From Streptomyces ipomoeae 91-03 (lineage in GTDB: Bacteria > Actinomycetota > Actinomycetes > Streptomycetales > Streptomycetaceae), in contig NZ_AEJC01000601.1 of the NCBI RefSeq assembly GCF_000317595.1, positions 1 through 46,311 on the forward strand: 46,311 nucleotides of DNA, read 5' to 3'. A model generated the notes under the pieces. The model saw only the letters and a program-made list of their open reading frames with translations. It was not told where the DNA came from and did no database searches. The number at the start of each line of letters is the position of its first letter. Position 1 is the first letter of the stretch. Below are positions 38,468 to 46,311 of the stretch, piece by piece. A program made the translations under genes and the position numbers.

Positions 38468-38490
38468 ACGCCGGGCTGCTGTCGTAGAGG
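38451..38490 (+). repeat. 20-bp tandem duplication spanning the pectate lyase stop codon
   Basis: CCGGGCTGCTGTCGTAGACG at 38451-38470 is repeated at 38471-38490 with one mismatch. The first copy encodes the last residues and the TAG stop; the second lies in the 3' untranslated region in another frame. Confidence 0.9.
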
Positions 38491-38500
38491 AGAGAGCCCT

Positions 38501-38529
38501 GGCCCGGGAAGCGTTCGGCTTCCCGGGCC
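38501..38529. terminator. Terminator between pectate lyase and PH-domain genes
   Basis: GGCCCGGGAAGC at 38501-38512 and GCTTCCCGGGCC at 38518-38529 form a perfect 12-bp stem with a 5-nt loop, 34 bp after the pectate lyase stop and 29 bp from the stop of the convergent gene; likely bidirectional. Confidence 0.9.
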
Positions 38530-38557
38530 GTGGCATGCCGTGCTCGTGGCCGTCCGG

Positions 38558-38923
38558 CTACCTGGCCACGAACTGCGTGAGGATCGCCTGGACCTCGTAG
38601 ATGTCCACGCCCTTGGTGAACGTCTTCTCGATCGGCTCGGAGGTGCCGGAGAGCCAGATCTTGAGCTCGGCGTCGAGGTCGAAGTGCCCGGCCGTCTCGA
38701 CCGCGAAGTGCGTGATGCTGCGGTAGGGGACGGAGTGGTACTCCACCTTCTTGCCGGTGAGCCCCTGCTTGTCGATCAGGATGAGACGGCGGTCGGTGAA
38801 CAGGATGGTGTCGCGGATCAGCAGGAACGCGGCGTGAACCTGCTCCCCGTGACCCAGCAGGCGTGCGTAGTCCTGCTGGGCCTTGCCGGGATTGACGGTG
38901 TGCGCGTTTCCGAACAGTGCCAT
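38558..38923 (-). CDS. PH domain-containing protein (bacterial PH domain)
   Basis: Protein of 121 aa from ATG 38923. Content: an N-terminal helix (PGKAQQDYARLLGHGEQVHAAFLLI), then strands RDTILFTDRRLILIDKQG, KKVEYHSVPYRSITHFAVETAG and HFDLDAELKIWLSGTSEPIEKTF, and a final helix VDIYEVQAILTQFV. This is the bPH_1 fold seen in many actinobacterial and Bacillus proteins (YvbH/YozO class). No signal peptide, cytosolic, function unknown. It lies downstream of metG on the same strand with a 92-bp gap that includes a G/C/T-rich GTGCACGGGT-type repeat, so the two may be separately transcribed. Confidence 0.85.
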   Translation of the reverse strand: MALFGNAHTVNPGKAQQDYARLLGHGEQVHAAFLLIRDTILFTDRRLILIDKQGLTGKKVEYHSVPYRSITHFAVETAGHFDLDAELKIWLSGTSEPIEKTFTKGVDIYEVQAILTQFVAR

Positions 38924-39015
38924 GTACCGGGAGACGCGCACCGCCGTGCACGGGGTTGCGCGCACTGGGTGCGTGCACGGGTCGCGCGCACGGGTCGTGT
39001 GCGCGCTACTGCTGG

Positions 39016-40734
<1,719 letters not shown>

Positions 40735-40821
40735 CGCGGGCTGCTCCCAGGTCGTTACAAGGGGTGACGATCGTGGAATTCGGGTCGTCTACGGAACTTT
40801 GAAATCGTAGCCGACATGGGT

Positions 40822-40865
40822 GTGCCGCCCGCTTCTCGTTTTCAGGTGTGAGAAGCGGGCGGCAC
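40822..40865 (-). terminator. Terminator of the VWA gene, abutting the metG promoter
   Basis: GTGCCGCCCGCTTCTC at 40822-40837 and GAGAAGCGGGCGGCAC at 40850-40865 form a perfect 16-bp stem with a 12-nt loop, 51 bp past the VWA stop codon. The distal arm overlaps the place where the metG -35 box would lie. Confidence 0.92.
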
Positions 40866-40915
40866 GGTGGTGGGCGGGCCGGGTGCGGGGCCGGAGCGCC
40901 GGGCGGGCTCCGGCG

Positions 40916-43192
40916 CTACGGGCGCCAGCCGGCCAGGATGCCCTCGTACACCTCGGCGTCCGTCAGCTCGCGCGGGCTCTCGCCGGCGAGGAAGTGGGAG
41001 GCGTTGCCCGTCTTGAGCTTGCGGAGGTAGTCGAAGGCCTTGTTCTCCGGGTCACCGAAGGCGACGAAGGCGAAGTGGACGGCCGGGTGGTTCTTCGCGG
41101 CGTCCGTCAGCGCCTGGGTGGCCGGGGTCTTCGCGTCCGGGGCGCCGTCCGTCTGGAAGACGACCAGGGCCGGGGCCTTGGGGTCGGCCGACTTCTGGTG
41201 CTGGGCGAGGACCTCCTCCACGGCCACGTGGTAGCTGGTACGGCCCATGCGGCCCAGGCCGTTGTGCAGCTCGTCGACCTTGTTCTCGTACCCGGCGAGG
41301 GTGAGCTCTCCGGTGCCGTCGAGCTCGGTCGAGAAGAAGACGACGGGTACGGTCGCCGCCGGGTCCAGATGGGCCGCGAGGGCGAGCGTCTGCTCACCGA
41401 GCGCCTGAGCGGAACCGTCCTTGTAGTACGGCCGCATCGACGCGGAGCGGTCGAGAACCAGGTACACCTTCGCACGGGCCCCGACGAGGCCCTGCTTCTC
41501 CAGCACGGCACGGGCGGCGTCGTACGCGGTGACGAGGCCGGGGGCGTCGGCCCGAACCCGCTCCACGTCAACGGCCTGCCCACCCGCGGGGCTTTCACCG
41601 ACGGGGGTGGGTGCCACCAGCGGGGCATCCTCACCGTCGGCGACTGCGGGTTCGGGGGAGGGGGCGGATTCGGTGGACTCGGACGGCTCGGTGGGCTCCG
41701 TGGGCTCGGTCGCGCGGGGGGTTTCCGCAGATTCGGAGGCTGCCACGGGCACGGGGGCCTCCGCAGGCTCGGGGGTCACTGCGGGTTCGGAGGTCTCCGC
41801 AGGGGCGGTGATCTCCTCGGGTACGGGAACCTCGGCGGGTGCGACCGCCTCCGTGGACGCGGGGGTCTCCGCAGCCGCGGCTACGGGTTCCGGTGCGGTG
41901 TCCGGCTCCGTGGCAGCTGCGGGCTCCGGCTCCTCGGCAGCCGTGGGCTCGGGCTCCGGTACGGTGTCCGGCTCCTTGGCGGCCGTGGGCTCGGGCTCCG
42001 GTGCCTCCACGGCCTCGGGCTCTTCCACAGCCGTGGGTTCCGGTGCGGTGTCCGGCGCCTTGACGGCCGTGGGTTCCGGTGCCTCCACGGTCTCGGGCTC
42101 TTCCACAGCCGTGGGCTCCGGCGCCGGCGCCTCCGCGGCCTCGGGCTCCGACCGAACCTGCGGCTCGGGGTCGGCCTCGGACTCGGGGGCAACCGCGGCC
42201 TCCGGCTCGGAAGCGACTGCCGCCTCCGGCTCGTCGACGGGCTCGGTGTCGGCCACGGCGACCGGCTCCGCGGCCTCGGCCTCGGCCTCGGCGGCAGGCT
42301 CCGCCGGGCTCTCCGTCTCCGCGTTCACGACAGCGGGCTCGGCGTCCGGCTCAGCCTCGACCACGGCGGCGGACTCGGCCCCGGCGCTCGTCCCGGGCTC
42401 GTCCGCGCCGGTCTCCGGCGTCTCCACGTCCCCGTCGGCGGACGCGGACTCGGAGCCGCCACTCAGCTCGGCCCCCTTCGCGGCCACCGGCTCCGCCTCG
42501 ACTTCCGCAACGCCTTCGGGCCCCGCCTCGACAACCTGCTCGGCCTCGGCCTTCTCCGCCGCCACCTCGGTCTCGGGCGCCGCAGCTTCGGCCTCGGCAG
42601 TCTCCCCCTCTACCTCGGCATTGGGCGCCGCAGGCTCGGCTTCGGTCTCCGCCACCGGCTCGGGCTCGGGCGTGCCGGGCTCCTCCTCGGCGGCAGCGGC
42701 AGCCTTCGGCTCGGCAGCCGCCGTCGGCTTCGCCGCAGCCTCGGCCTTCTCCGCCTCAACCTCGGGCGCCGCAGGCTCGGTCTCCGTGACCGTCTCGGCC
42801 TCGGCCTTCACCTCGGGCTCCGCCGCCGAGGAGGAGGCAGGCTCCTCCTCCTCGGTGGCGGCAGCCGCGACCTCCGGCTCGGCGGCCACGGTCGGCTCCG
42901 GCGCAGCCGCCCGGGTCTCCCCCGGCTCCTCACCCCTCGGCTTCGGCACGGTCACGTTGTCGAACGCCGCGGAGACGAGTTCGTCGGCGACGGACGGGGC
43001 GGGCTCGGTCGCGGGGGTGGGCACCGAGCCCGTCGGCTCCGCCTCGGCGGTGGTCGTCGGCTCGCTCGCCGGGGCCGGAACCTTCGGCTCGGCCTCCGGC
43101 GAGGAAACCGGCGTGGCTTCCTGCGAAGGAACCGCGTCGTGTCCCTTGCGGGAGCGGCCGAACGCGTTCCGCAGACGAGAAAGAATGCCCAT
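40916..43192 (-). CDS. VWA domain protein with very long Ala/Glu/Pro-rich N-terminal region
   Basis: Protein of 758 aa. It opens MGILSRLRNAFGRSRKGHD, an amphipathic basic helix, and then about 520 residues of Ala/Glu/Pro/Val low complexity (many PEPTAVEEPE and AEAEAAE segments). A compact von Willebrand A domain occupies the C-terminal 200 residues: the MIDAS motif D-R-S-A-S in VYLVLDRSASMRPYYKDG, the Thr in MGRTSYH, and the Asp in QTDGAPD. The VWA part alone resembles the tellurium-resistance-associated vWA proteins. ATG 43192 has AAAGGA 6 nt upstream. The low-complexity region is probably a disordered, acidic spacer. No signal peptide; cytosolic. Confidence 0.88.
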   Translation of the reverse strand: MGILSRLRNAFGRSRKGHDAVPSQEATPVSSPEAEPKVPAPASEPTTTAEAEPTGSVPTPATEPAPSVADELVSAAFDNVTVPKPRGEEPGETRAAAPEPTVAAEPEVAAAATEEEEPASSSAAEPEVKAEAETVTETEPAAPEVEAEKAEAAAKPTAAAEPKAAAAAEEEPGTPEPEPVAETEAEPAAPNAEVEGETAEAEAAAPETEVAAEKAEAEQVVEAGPEGVAEVEAEPVAAKGAELSGGSESASADGDVETPETGADEPGTSAGAESAAVVEAEPDAEPAVVNAETESPAEPAAEAEAEAAEPVAVADTEPVDEPEAAVASEPEAAVAPESEADPEPQVRSEPEAAEAPAPEPTAVEEPETVEAPEPTAVKAPDTAPEPTAVEEPEAVEAPEPEPTAAKEPDTVPEPEPTAAEEPEPAAATEPDTAPEPVAAAAETPASTEAVAPAEVPVPEEITAPAETSEPAVTPEPAEAPVPVAASESAETPRATEPTEPTEPSESTESAPSPEPAVADGEDAPLVAPTPVGESPAGGQAVDVERVRADAPGLVTAYDAARAVLEKQGLVGARAKVYLVLDRSASMRPYYKDGSAQALGEQTLALAAHLDPAATVPVVFFSTELDGTGELTLAGYENKVDELHNGLGRMGRTSYHVAVEEVLAQHQKSADPKAPALVVFQTDGAPDAKTPATQALTDAAKNHPAVHFAFVAFGDPENKAFDYLRKLKTGNASHFLAGESPRELTDAEVYEGILAGWRP

Positions 43193-43817
43193 CAGTGTCC
43201 TTTCGAGGGGATCACCGGACGCGGCCGGTGAGGAAGTCGAGTCCAGCTCTGCGGCGCGGAGCGGCACTCCGACCGGGCTTCAGGGGTTGTCACCATGTGT
43301 GCTCTGTCAGTCACGTGTCGTATGTACAGTTGCCGAGTGGTTGTGCCCAGGAAGGTACGCCGGGTCTCCGGTGACGTGTGAGACCTCGGAGCCCTCGTGG
43401 TGTGGTGCCCGAAGTGCCGCCGCCCGGTGCTCGGAGGGACCGGCGGTGGGAGATCGTGGCGCTGAAGGTACTGGCAGAGCGGCGGGGAGAGCGGCAGGAG
43501 AGGCGGACGGGGAGGGGAAGGGGCGGAGGAGATCCGCGCTGACACGTTCCTGCCCCGCGCCTGCCCGGCCGGTGGGCACACCGCGAAGGAGAACGGCGTC
43601 AGGTGACGTGCCGCACAGGCGACGACGCAGGAAGCCCGCGCGGCTACGCGTGGGTGGAGTCACGTGCGCAACCCTTCGCGTGAGTTGAAGCCCGTCAATC
43701 CCTGGCCAGGACGGACACGTAAGGTTAACGGCCGTGGGTGGTGATCTTGGGGTGGGGCGGGGGGGCTTTCCCTATCCCCGGCGGTCGGCGCTGTCAAGGT
43801 CGCCTCAACTGCCGCAG
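43193..43817. other. Long intergenic region without a convincing gene
   Basis: Over 600 bp between the divergent VWA and PhoX genes. Open frames exist (for example a 118-codon minus-strand frame from 43663) but their composition is Pro/Arg/Ser-rich with no ribosome site and no family resemblance. A G/A-rich stretch (GGAGAGGCGGACGGGGAGGGGAAGG at about 43497, quoted in part only as GGGGAGGGGAAGG) stands out. It probably holds the VWA promoter and an extended PhoX control region. Confidence 0.5.
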
Positions 43818-43839
43818 GTTCACCGCGTGTTCACCTTCC
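43818..43839 (+). promoter_or_regulatory. PHO box (PhoP-binding direct repeats)
   Basis: GTTCACC occurs at 43818-43824 and again at 43829-43835, exactly 11 bp apart, as the Streptomyces PHO box requires (units GTTCACCGCGT and GTTCACCTTCC). TAACGT at 43867-43872 is a suitable -10 downstream. The box precedes the PhoX phosphatase gene by 80 bp, so phosphate starvation should induce that gene through the PhoR-PhoP system. Confidence 0.93.
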
Positions 43840-43917
43840 GGCCGTGTTTTCGAACGCACGCGCCCCTAACGTCGCGCTCACACCAAAAAGACATATATAA
43901 CGAGCAAGGAGCGCGCT

Positions 43918-46002
43918 GTGCGCAAGCTGCTGCCCATGATCGGCTCGCATTCCGGCGGCCGTTCCGCCATGACCTGTCGGTTCCGTTGTGGTGACGCCTG
44001 CTTCCACGAGGTCCCGAACACCAGCACCAACGAATACGTGGGTGATGTCATCGCGAGCGCGCTCAGCCGCCGCTCGGTGATGAGAGCCGCCGCCGTCGTC
44101 TCCGTGGCCGGGGCCGCGACGACCTTCGGGACGGCCATGCCCGCCGCCGCGGCCACCAACGCCACCACGGCCACCACCGGCGCCGCTGCCTCCTCGAAGA
44201 ACTACAAGACGCCCACGAAGAAGGCCGCCCGCGGTCTCCGCTTCACCGCCGTCGCGCCCAACACCGCCGACGCCGTGACCGTCCCGGACGGCTACCGGCA
44301 GAACGTCGTCATCCGCTGGGGCGAGCCCATCCTGCGCGGTGCCCCGGCCTTCGACCCGGAGAACCAGACGGCCGCCGCCCAGGCCGGCCAGTTCGGGTAC
44401 AACAACGACTTCCTCGCGCTGCTCCCGCTCCCGGGCGAGCGTCACCGCAAGCTCCTCGTCGCCAACCACGAGTACACCGACGAGGTCCTGATGTTCCGCG
44501 GCTACGACGCCGCCAACCCGACCCGCAACCAGGTCGAGGTCGCGTGGGCCGCCCACGGCCTCTCCGCCGTCGTCGTCGAGGAGGACCGCCGCACCGGCAA
44601 GCTCACCGCCGTGCCCCGGCACCACCTCAACCGGCGCGTCACCGCCACCACCGAGTTCAAGCTGACCGGCCCCGCCGCCGGCTCGGACCTCCTCAAGACC
44701 TCCGCCGACCCGACCGGCACCAAGGTCTACGGCACCCTCAACAACTGCTCCGGCGGCACCACCCCCTGGGGCACCACGCTGCACGGCGAGGAGAACTTCA
44801 ACCAGTACTTCGCCAACAGCAGCCGTACGACCGACAAGCGGTACGGCATCGGCACCGGCGCCACCGAGCGCAAGTGGGAGCGGTTCGACAAGCGGTTCGA
44901 CGTCGCCCAGGAGCCGAACGAGGTGCACCGCTTCGGGTACGTCGTCGAGTTCGACCCGTACGACCCGGCCTCCACTCCCCGCAAGCACACCGCCCTCGGC
45001 CGCTTCAAGCACGAGGCCGCGACCATCCGGCTGACCTCCGACGGCCGTCCCGTCGTCTACTCCGGTGACGACGAGCGCTTCGACTACTTCTACAAGTTCG
45101 TCAGCAGCAAGCGGATGAAGAAGGGGTCGAGCCGCGCCGTCCGCGAGCACAACCTCTCGCTCCTCGACGAGGGCACCCTCTACGTCGCCAAGCTGACCGG
45201 CGACTCCCCGGCGATCGAGATCGACGGCACGGGCAAGCTGCCGAGCGACGGCGAGTTCGACGGCAGCGGCGAGTGGATCCCGCTGGCCACCGCCACCGCC
45301 AAGGGCGCGGTCTCGCATGTCGAGGGCATGACCGCCGACGAGGTCTTCGTCTTCACCCGCCTCGCCGGTGACAAGGTCGGCGCGACGAAGATGGACCGTC
45401 CCGAGGACATCGAGCCCAACCCGGTCTCCGGCAAGGTCTACGTCGCCCTCACCAACAACTCCAACCGCGGTGTCGGTACGAACGCCAAGGCGGACGAGGC
45501 CAACCCGCGCAACACCAACAAGCACGGCCACGTCCTGGAGCTCACCGAGCGCTGGAACCGGCCGGAGAGCACCAAGTTCGCCTGGCTGCTCTTCCTCGTC
45601 GCGGGCGACCCCGACGACCCGGCGACCTACTTCGCCGGCTTCCCGAAGGACGACGTCAGCCCGATCTCCTGCCCGGACAACGTCGCCTTCGACCCGTACG
45701 GCAACCTGTGGATCTCCACCGACGGCAACCAGCTCGGCTCGCACGACGGTCTGTTCGGCGTGGCGACCAAGGGTGACCGGCGCGGTGAGCTGAAGCAGTT
45801 CCTGACCGTCCCGAGCGGCGCCGAGACCTGCGGCCCGATCGTTCAGGACCGCCGCGTCCTCGTCGCCGTGCAGCACCCGGGCGAGCTCGACGGCGCCTCC
45901 GTCGAGAACCCGAAGAGCACCTGGCCCGACGGCCCCGGCAAGATCGTCCGCCCGGCGGTCGTCGCGGTCTGGCGCGCGGACGGCTGCGACATCGGCGTCT
46001 GA
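43918..46002 (+). CDS. phoX: PhoX family alkaline phosphatase (DUF839), Tat-exported
   Basis: Calcium/iron-dependent phosphatase-type protein of 694 aa. The N-terminus holds a Cys-containing segment (MTCRFRCGDACFHEVPNTS), then a Tat motif SRRSVMRAAAVVSVAG and an Ala-rich cleavage region around residue 75. The mature part follows the PhoX beta-propeller layout: RGLRFTAVAPNTADAVTVPDGYRQNVVIRWGEPI, QFGYNNDFLALLPL, LLVANHEYTDEVLM, GTLNNCSGGTTPWGTTLHGEENFNQYF, HRFGYVVEFDP, LGRFKHEAATIRL, VYSGDDERFDYFYKFVS and MDRPEDIEPNP. GTG 43918 has AAGGAG 6 nt upstream. It is controlled by the PHO box upstream. It releases inorganic phosphate from organic esters outside the cell. Confidence 0.93.
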   Translation: MRKLLPMIGSHSGGRSAMTCRFRCGDACFHEVPNTSTNEYVGDVIASALSRRSVMRAAAVVSVAGAATTFGTAMPAAAATNATTATTGAAASSKNYKTPTKKAARGLRFTAVAPNTADAVTVPDGYRQNVVIRWGEPILRGAPAFDPENQTAAAQAGQFGYNNDFLALLPLPGERHRKLLVANHEYTDEVLMFRGYDAANPTRNQVEVAWAAHGLSAVVVEEDRRTGKLTAVPRHHLNRRVTATTEFKLTGPAAGSDLLKTSADPTGTKVYGTLNNCSGGTTPWGTTLHGEENFNQYFANSSRTTDKRYGIGTGATERKWERFDKRFDVAQEPNEVHRFGYVVEFDPYDPASTPRKHTALGRFKHEAATIRLTSDGRPVVYSGDDERFDYFYKFVSSKRMKKGSSRAVREHNLSLLDEGTLYVAKLTGDSPAIEIDGTGKLPSDGEFDGSGEWIPLATATAKGAVSHVEGMTADEVFVFTRLAGDKVGATKMDRPEDIEPNPVSGKVYVALTNNSNRGVGTNAKADEANPRNTNKHGHVLELTERWNRPESTKFAWLLFLVAGDPDDPATYFAGFPKDDVSPISCPDNVAFDPYGNLWISTDGNQLGSHDGLFGVATKGDRRGELKQFLTVPSGAETCGPIVQDRRVLVAVQHPGELDGASVENPKSTWPDGPGKIVRPAVVAVWRADGCDIGV

Positions 46003-46037
46003 TCCCGGACAGCACCACATGAGAGTGCGGGGCGGCC

Positions 46038-46169
46038 GGCGCCAACGTGTCCGCGTCCAACATCGGCAACGCCCTGGGCGCCTGGACCGGAGGTCTCGCG
46101 ATCACGGCGGGCTTCGGCTACACATTGCTCGACGCCCCTCATCCCCCTCCGCCGCCCACCCGGGCGTGA
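46038..46169 (+). pseudogene. Remnant of an MFS transporter C-terminal region
   Basis: A 43-codon frame reads GANVSASNIGNALGAWTGGL followed by AITAGFGYTLLDAP, then meaningless Pro/Arg sequence to TGA 46169. The S/A-x-N-x-G-N-A-x-G-A-W-x-G-G pattern is the late-helix signature of arabinose-efflux-type MFS proteins. Nothing upstream continues it (the PhoX stop is 36 bp away) and no start is present. Confidence 0.6.
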
Positions 46170-46214
46170 ACCCGCCCGCGCCGCACCACGTCGCCGACCC
46201 GGGCGGGCACCTCC

Positions 46215-46311
46215 TCAGCTGGACTTGCCCCGTCCGGTGAGCGCGTCGCGGAGGCGGTCGACCAGGCCGGCGCCGGGGGCCAGCAGCTTGTTGGCCGGGG
46301 GCTTGTCCGGT
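46215..46311 (-). CDS. C-terminal end of a gene running out of the window
   Basis: Minus-strand frame open to the window edge, ending TGA at 46215-46217. The visible residues (PDKPPANKLLAPGAGLVDRL, then RDALTGRGKSS) form a Pro/Lys linker and a short amphipathic helix with a basic tail. The codon use is typical of the region, so it is probably the end of a real gene convergent with PhoX, but 31 residues do not allow identification. Confidence 0.5.
   Translation of the reverse strand, partial: PDKPPANKLLAPGAGLVDRLRDALTGRGKSS

Noticed and set aside
40735..40821. T-box or SAM riboswitch before metG
   Set aside because: The leader is under 90 nt with no T-box sequence or SAM aptamer core; only a promoter and ribosome site are visible.
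43307..43663. 118-codon minus-strand frame upstream of phoX
   Set aside because: Pro/Ala/Arg/Ser-rich composition, no ribosome site and no motif; treated as non-coding.
40820..43688. Long plus-strand frames (Gly-Leu-Arg and Ser-Ala-Gly rich) opposite the VWA gene
   Set aside because: They mirror the Ala/Glu/Pro repeats. The minus-strand frame has the MIDAS motif and a good ribosome site, so it is the real gene.

Overview
The base composition (strongly GC-rich, third positions almost all G or C), the GTG/TTG starts, the mycothiol-type enzyme family, the XRE/DUF397 gene pair and the PhoP-type PHO box all point to a Streptomyces chromosome. Gene content (aspS and metG about 17 kb apart), a perfect ParB-binding parS site and a cluster of Streptomyces-type DnaA boxes place the window in the origin-proximal core rather than in a chromosome arm. 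No rRNA, tRNA, CRISPR array, insertion sequence or prophage was seen.

Layout. 1-8.3 kb: a secreted D,D-carboxypeptidase, a GntR/FCD regulator translationally coupled to an MFS transporter, a mycothiol-dependent-isomerase-fold protein, a nitrilase-family amidase, a LURP-one protein whose stop codon lies in a heptanucleotide repeat, three helically phased DnaA boxes, a thioredoxin-NHL protein and a small membrane protein. 8.3-14.2 kb: an M18 aminopeptidase, a FadE5-like acyl-CoA dehydrogenase, an SseB protein, a frameshifted DUF3592-like remnant and a pirin. 14.3-20.4 kb: a secreted beta-helix protein divergent from a membrane-anchored XRE protein (with two different operator-like repeat sets between them), an AI-2E family transporter and a PAS-GAF-SpoIIE phosphatase-HATPase protein carrying a hexanucleotide minisatellite. 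20.4-24.9 kb: parS, aspS with a very strong terminator, a Tat-exported intradiol dioxygenase, a small membrane protein and an O-methyltransferase that overlap tail to tail.

24.9-28.9 kb is an accessory patch: an Rpn/YhgA-like protein, an XRE-DUF397-small protein operon, a protein with a Gly-rich tail reminiscent of conflict-system proteins, and an AbiEii-type nucleotidyltransferase with a small partner gene. 29.0-33.2 kb: a secreted CAP protein and a large secreted subtilase. 33.4-36.7 kb: a three-gene overlapping operon (DUF4956 membrane protein, VTC-type polyphosphate polymerase domain protein, Cthe_2159-type carbohydrate-binding lipoprotein) preceded by a perfect inverted repeat; this is the best candidate for an undescribed system. 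36.8-46.3 kb: a cupin remnant, a secreted PL1 pectate lyase, a PH-domain protein, metG, a von Willebrand A protein with about 500 low-complexity Ala/Glu/Pro residues, a PHO-box-driven PhoX phosphatase, an MFS remnant and the end of an unknown gene.

Together this is mostly core housekeeping (translation, beta-oxidation, redox, origin organisation) interleaved with secreted hydrolases, phosphate/polyphosphate functions and one small defence-like patch. All family calls are made by eye from translated sequence; no database search was run.
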